A DNA stretch of 64,000 bases from Hyalella azteca (Eukaryota > Arthropoda > Malacostraca > Amphipoda > Hyalellidae), in contig NW_025932772.1 of NCBI RefSeq assembly GCF_000764305.2, positions 62,001 to 126,000 on the forward strand, in the 5' to 3' direction. The notes below the pieces were generated by a model. It was not told the DNA's origin. It did no database searches and saw only the letters and a program-made list of their open reading frames with translations. The position numbers and the translations under genes are program-made. Shown here in pieces: positions 58,070 through 64,000 of the stretch. Numbering within the stretch: position 1 is the first letter of the stretch; each line of letters opens with the position of its first letter.

Positions 58070-59204
58070 GCGATGAGCACTTCTTTGGTGTCACCAACAC
58101 AACAGATATTTTTGGATTACGTGGTAAATATTGTCAACATGTCGGGAATGTTGTCTACATGCAGAATGCATATTTTACATGTTTGTCTAGAATGCGCAGA
58201 AAATTATTTGAATTTCTTATTCATGTTATTATAATGATTCCAATATTTCGTAACAAGTCAGTAATTTTTCCAGTGTTTTGTTTATTATTCATTATGTTAT
58301 ATGTTTTCAATACCCTTCAAAACAAGTCATGTTAATTTATAAACATTTGCATCCAGCCGGGCATATTTATTTACCTTTATACATGCAAAACTTATAGTCA
58401 ATGTTTCCAAAACATAACTGATATGTCAGTGAAGTTTTCTATTAACGCTGGGCGTCAAATTGCTGGAAAAATAAATAAATGAAATTACCATATGAAATAA
58501 ATATGGTAAACGATGCGTTCGAATATGGAGTTTGACGCTACTTACGTTATTATTCACAAGACGGAACAGGCGTAAAATGCGTTCATATACGTCAAAAATC
58601 CCTTGAATTATATAATGTTAAGTTTCACACGAATAAAAAACAGAAATTAGTACGAAAAAAGATCCCAAAAAATGAGAAGGAAGTAAAGCGATGATAAAAG
58701 TCAACAAACTAAAATTTATACGAGTTTTTCTGCCATAACTTTAATCCAAAATAATTTCAAATTCTAACGTTCACATGAAGAAACTTAAGTGAATTGCGCT
58801 TTAATAAGCTTTACTAATGACAAAACAGCATTTTAGGGATGGTGAGACTTTTTTTGTATATAGATATATATAATATTGTTTAGTTGTGAGAATAAGGGAA
58901 TCATTGATGCAACAAAATTTTGAATCGTTTTGCGAAATATTCTACTTTAGGTGTGAGTTATTATTCGAGTTTAAAAATTCGATAAAATGTCATCACTGAC
59001 AGCAGTGATTCGGACATCAAAAAGCTCGCGAGGTTCAACCAGAATGTGGAAACCAGAGAATCATCTTTCGAAATTTGCACAAACTTCAAGAAATTTCGTA
59101 AGTTTAGCAAGCAAATATAGATAAAATAATAAAGATCATGCAAGTTTCCAGATGAAAGCTTTCTGAGCGTTTACGTCGACATTGCCTGGCGAGAAGCCAA
59201 GCCT
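58070..59204. other. AT-rich DNA, nothing recognised
   Basis: No supported features. Confidence 0.5.
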
Positions 59205-59372
59205 GAGTGCTGTAGTGCTGCAGAGCATGGAGTGCTGTAGTGCTGCAGAGCATGGAGTGCTGTAGTGCTGCAGAGCATGGAGTGCTGTAGTGCTGCAGAG
59301 CATGGAGTGCTGTAGTACTGCAGAGCATGGAGTGCTGTAGTGCTGCAGAGCATGGAGTGCTGTAGTACTGCA
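59205..59372. repeat. 30-bp minisatellite (GAGTGCTGTAGTGCTGCAGA)
   Basis: Nearly identical units of GAGTGCTGTAGTGCTGCAGA plus GCATGGA occur about six times (TAGTACTG variants twice). Open minus-strand frames here come from the repeat. Confidence 0.93.
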
Positions 59373-59472
59373 GATCTTATCTCCTATCTTTCCTCATCAA
59401 TATTCTGTATTGATTTGATGCTTCAATTGTGCTCTCAATAATGGTAATTATTTTGATTCATATTAAGTCATC

Positions 59473-59685
59473 TCAGAGTTCTTCGCTGTAGTCACAGTTT
59501 CCAGAATAAATGACCGCGGCATCAAATAGATTCTTCTTCTTAGTAGAGTTGTCATTGCGCTTCACGAGCTCCACGATAGGATCCATCCCTACAATTGATG
59601 GCTTTTGTGATGAGAAAACATTATTGTGATGAGGGAATTGACTTCGGATAAAGCCGTAAAAAATAAGTATTATAATATAATACAA
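59473..59685 (-). CDS. Candidate terminal exon of a membrane protein (uncertain)
   Basis: A minus-strand frame ends in a stop at 59473 and is clearly less AT-rich than its flanks in the last 55 codons. The product starts hydrophobic (YYIIILIFYGFI), then becomes a polar tail (GMDPIVELVKRNDNSTKKK, then CDYSEEL at the end), as in the end of a last transmembrane helix followed by a cytoplasmic tail. No family is recognised. The splice acceptor is unclear and no AATAAA was seen close downstream. It could also be chance. Confidence 0.3.
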   Translation of the reverse strand: MYYIIILIFYGFIRSQFPHHNNVFSSQKPSIVGMDPIVELVKRNDNSTKKKNLFDAAVIYSGNCDYSEEL

Positions 59686-60825
59686 TTTTTTTATATATTA
59701 ATATCAACACTTTACTCACTCGTGACAAAAATTTTTTAGTTTAACCCATGAGGTTGGTATGAAAAAACCATGAAATTTTCCTGTATGTCGGTTTTATCGA
59801 AAGAATGTTGGCTTAAGAATTTTCATTATGGTCATGCTGCAGTACTATAACAAGCATAATTTGTCTTTCTAACTGTTACCCACAATTTTAATCAATATAT
59901 TTGTCATAAGAATTTTGTTCGATTATATTTAACAGGAACAAGTCATGATGAAAAACTCAAAGAATGACGATGGCTAAATTATTATTGGTGCATTTAATCC
60001 AATTTTACAACGAGCGTCCTTATATGAATTATAATCTTCATTTTGGTCACATAATCTAATATGGACATATTTGATAGCAAAGTAAATGAAACGTGGAACT
60101 TTATTTTCCAAATAAATTAGTCTGAAAATCAAGATAATGGGACTATTTCACTCTCGGAGTTACGATCTTCTCACAATTAATCCTTTTAATAAATAAATTA
60201 ATTAATTAATTAAATTGATCAATTTGATTCTTAAATCCGAGAAGCAAAAGATAGGCCTTTTCCCTATGGATATTATATAAATGTGCAAATCTTAAGCTGC
60301 ATATTAGCAAAAAAAAATTTTTTACAGCGTGTTTTTCGCGAACGTACTCGTACTGCCTTTGAATTCATATCCAATGAAAACAATTTATTAGAATTAATAA
60401 ACTGGCATTCAAATTTCAGAAATTTAAGAATGTTTACATATATTTGATGCGTTTCTTACCTGTGCCATAAATGGGATTACCTGAAATTTATGTTTCAGCA
60501 ATGCGTCAGTAGTGCCTTACATTTAATTTTCGGAATATGGTGCGGAATGAAATTTAATTACGAGTCCGTTTAATTCTCTCTGCCGAATTCTATTCAGCGA
60601 ATACTACGTAGAATCCTCCTGAGAATAATTCAGTTAGAATGCATAGGGCATTCCAACAAGAACAACTCGGTTCGAAATGGACTTGTATAAACGAGAAAGA
60701 TAAACGAACAACAAAGCAATTTCGGATAAAAATATTCATGGGAAAGGAAAACAAGTAAAGCCACCCACGCAGAAGACGTCAATCCTGTCGTGGTCACGTG
60801 TCAAGGCCACACCGTTTTATCAGAC
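59686..60825. other. AT-rich DNA, nothing recognised
   Basis: TTAATTAATTAATTAAATTG near 60195 is simple sequence. No gene supported. Confidence 0.5.
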
Positions 60826-60829
60826 TGTA

Positions 60830-60992
60830 AACTGTTAGAGTGTACAGACTGTAAACTGTTAGAGTGTACAGCCTGTAAACTGTTTTTGTACAGACTGTAA
60901 ACTGTTAGAGTGTACAGCCTGTAAACTGTTTTGTACAGACTGTAAACTGTTAGAGTGTACAAACTGTAAACTGTTTCTCTGCAGTACAGTGT
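60830..60992. repeat. Minisatellite (CAGACTGTAAACTGTTAGAG)
   Basis: About six units of CAGACTGTAAACTGTTAGAG plus TGTA, alternating with shorter CAGCCTGTAAACTGTTTT units. Confidence 0.9.
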
Positions 60993-63900
60993 ACAGCTGA
61001 AGTCTGCAATCAAGTCATCAGTGCTTATGAAATAAGGAAATAATTTGGAACCTAAATAAGTTATTAAAGATTCCTGGTTCGCACTAAATTAAATCCATCT
61101 GTTTACCATTGTAAACATTACAATTTTAAAGTTTTGTACTATAAGCCGTTAACCGCAAGAAATGCCTGAGCTAGCCAGAAATAATGTCACGACCGAAACT
61201 TGACGAACAATTCTTTTTACGAGAGGTGAAGTTAACTAACGGCAAATAAAATATTAGTTACACGATATTTCCATTTACTTACTTATAGATAAAGTATTAA
61301 TTTTCATGCAGCGCACTTTAGTTAAACTTAATGCGCTTTGAAGCATTCAAAACGACAAGTAATAATAGAGACCACAATATTCCAAAATATGATAAAAAGT
61401 TGAATAAATAACGAATAAAATGTAAAAGATATTATATTCTATCCCTTATTATCCATCTACATTACAATTTTCTTTATAAATGGAAAAATGTTTACACAGT
61501 TTGAACTTTTACCGAAAAAATTGCTCATAGAAATTATCATTATTTTTATCTAACTGTAGAATAGAACAAGCAAGTGTAAGCAGTACGATACGAATGATAT
61601 ACGAATATTTCATAAAAGGTAAATTAACTAAGCTCATTGTAATAGGTTCAATGGCCTAGTGACATAATATATACATACACACAAAAAGACAATCTATTTA
61701 ATTTTTCACATTCTAAAGTGAAAAGAAGATTTTATACGCCAATAATTTCACAGTAAAGGCCGAGACGCTAAAAGCACATTCGTGTTGAAAAGCAGCTTTT
61801 ATTTAACACCTAAACAAGGGAAATGAACATCAGCGGTAGCACGAACTGAGCTGCATGCGCGTTGCAAGCATCTGACCAACGCCTAACGTTCACACCGTCA
61901 AGCAACTGTCACAATTCTTGACGTTAGTCCTCGTTACATAAAAAGTTTATAGTAAAATAGATTATTCCGACGTGAGGAGCAGGTGAAATTGCGCTGAGAT
62001 TTCTTTGCCATGGTTTCGTCTTCAGCTCATCCTTTATCGAAATTCTTGTCGTAAAATAGCAATTAATTTTTAAAAGGGTTATACGAATGTTAAGCAGAAT
62101 AATCCAACATGAAATCTACGGGAGTAGATAGCCAAAGTTCAATTAAAAATTTTCATTAGAAAATGATGAGCGTTTTTGTCACCGATTCATGAGTCTCTGT
62201 GAACCACAATTGTTCGACACAACCTCACCCGCTGGCTGCCCGAGGCTAACTGGATGAATTCTAAATGATCCGAGGGCTAGCAACTGCAGACTGTGCCCTT
62301 CCATTGAATTTCAATCGAAATTGGAAGATACAACTGGAAGTGTACCTCTTACCGGCTGACCCTTAAAAGGGTAAGGTATTAGAATACTTTAAAATAATTT
62401 TAGGATTTAATAAAATATATAAATTCTGAATTACAATGAAAATTGTTGATATTTTTACACGGACTAAAGTTCAGAACAATAGGATGACAAACATTATACG
62501 ACGTTCTTGAACAATGTATGGGATTTTCAGACCTTCTGCTGTCAAAGTTTAGGTAAGCAGAACTTAGCTTAGAAAAACATGACCAGTGACCATCGATCTA
62601 TAACTTTTTCGGGAGTTTTGAAGTAATGCTTGAACGGCCCACTCGCAAAAATATTAAGGTGGGGTACTGTTTATAATATGTCATATCGTCATATATTATA
62701 AACAGATATGATATAATATATCATATATCATATTTGTTTATAATATATCATATCAATTTATTAAGGGTTTAATATAGAGGACATTTTAAGCACGTTCTTG
62801 AAGGACATGAGTCACGTTCATTCTTTTGAGTGTTGCACAATTTTCTTTGAAAATATCAATTTCAACGCACTGAATGCCATAATTTTATAATATTTTATTT
62901 TATAATTATAGAATGCCATAATTTCATAAATTTTAGTTCAATTCAGAGAACTATTGATTCAAATTACCAAATTTGCAGAATTTTATTAATTATTATTACC
63001 TATGTCGACATGCTTGAACTTGAAAGTCCAAACATTTTCAGGTCTCTTAGATGTACTTCTTATTGTAAGCATTACCAAAAAGTAATCAACGTTCAACGAA
63101 TTCTCATGTTTTTAATGATGAACGACTGGAGCTACGTAGAGGCAATCAGGCCTTCATTAGCGGACGGATATTAAACGGTTCCGGAGCCCAGACTTCTCTC
63201 AAAATATCATCACTAAAAGTAAGACTTTCCATTGGTTTCCGAAGAGAACCTTAATTGCTTTCAGTCAACGAGTCGTGAATTTTTTAAATATAATAATAAG
63301 CAGTTGAATTTTTATTCAAAACTAACAATATTGTCAACACTTTATCGATAATGATATATCACTTTATTAAACTTTATTGCTAAAGATATATCAATAAAGA
63401 CATAAGAAAATAATGGGTACGAGCAGTTTGAATTTTTGAAAAAAATTACCGTAAAGTTTTTTTAAATGTTAAGATATTTTTTATCACTCAAAGACATTAC
63501 AGACGCAAAAATTCACATATCAAACTGAACTCGTACAGACGAGCGCCTGCCGAGAAAATTGAGGAAATTAGATTGCCAAGAGGAAATTGGTTACGATGCT
63601 TGATGTTCCTTATACACACTAATATTTCAGCGCACTAGTCGCAGCATCTCATACGTGCTTCAAATTTGGTATTCCTTTACTTCCTTTAATGTAAATTTAA
63701 TTAATTAATTATTAATTAATTAATTTTTAATACCGTTAATTCACAGGTATTTTGTTGAAAAAACTGCCTCAGTGTATATTGGAAAATTTTTTGCAATCGT
63801 TGATTTTAGTGATAAGTAAAAATATTTCCAAGCTTGCCCATACACTTAGATGCAATCGTTCAACTCTTAATTGAAAAACGAATGCAGTTGTGTTGAAGAT

Positions 63901-64000
63901 ATCCGCCGTATATCATTTGTTGGCTCAGAATGACGATAGCTGATGGTAAATATGCGCGTAAAAATATAGCATAGTAGTTATTTGAAATAAACGTAATGTG
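60993..64000. other. AT-rich DNA; TA-rich palindrome at 62672-62760
   Basis: No gene is supported. ATAATATGTCATATCGTCATATATTATAAACAGATATGATAT-like palindromic repetition lies at about 62672-62760, and TTAATTAATTAATTATTAATT occurs near 63700. The rest shows nothing I recognise. Confidence 0.45.

Overview
The window looks like gene-poor, AT-rich nuclear DNA from an animal, most likely an arthropod. Evidence for this: spliceosomal donor and acceptor signals, an intron-containing tRNA-Leu(CAA), a tRNA-derived SINE, a decayed Tc1/mariner-type element, several MITE-like inverted-repeat elements and many minisatellites. There are no bacterial operons, Shine-Dalgarno sites or dense coding. The species cannot be read from the sequence.

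Real coding sequence is sparse. The firmest piece is a 140-nt minus-strand exon at 34613-34752 that encodes part of a GAF domain of the cyclic-nucleotide phosphodiesterase type (closest recalled relative: the second GAF domain of PDE2A). The longest is a minus-strand exon of about 1.27 kb at 12710-13983. It encodes a Ser/Asn-rich, nuclear-looking protein that I do not recognise. Weaker candidate exons lie at 10806-11105 (+), 18852-19147 (+) and 59473-59685 (-). A TATA, CRE and CCAAT-rich promoter-like block lies at 770-1130. tRNA-Leu(CAA) is at 47364-47479.

Most recognisable structure is repetitive. A short structured element (about 140-180 bp, GCGCATTTTCTC-type ends, central GTCY run, palindromic CACTGCAGTG end) occurs seven times in full and once as a fragment; one copy has a 9-bp target-site duplication. 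Other mobile DNA: a 612-bp mariner deletion derivative with TA duplications (32236-32847), a SINE with two tRNA-like modules inserted in one copy of a segmental duplication (29417-29735), two related insertions of 127 and 135 bp with 12-13 bp target duplications (15864-15990 and 19302-19436), a fold-back element (23662-23917), and MITEs at 3213, 22902, 45357 and 56485. Tandem arrays include a homogeneous 60-unit 16-bp satellite carrying an E-box in each unit (45494-46453) and a 30-bp array open on both strands (40407-41411).

Two exons have their 3' end and splice donor copied in tandem just downstream, and the tRNA has its 3' end copied in tandem.

Assembly caution: a perfect 38-bp Tn5 mosaic-end adapter dimer lies at 35021-35058, and single-base Ns lie at 31158, 34137, 44673, 45493 and 52981, three of them at tandem-repeat edges. 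Linkage across these points, including around the phosphodiesterase exon, should not be trusted without long reads.
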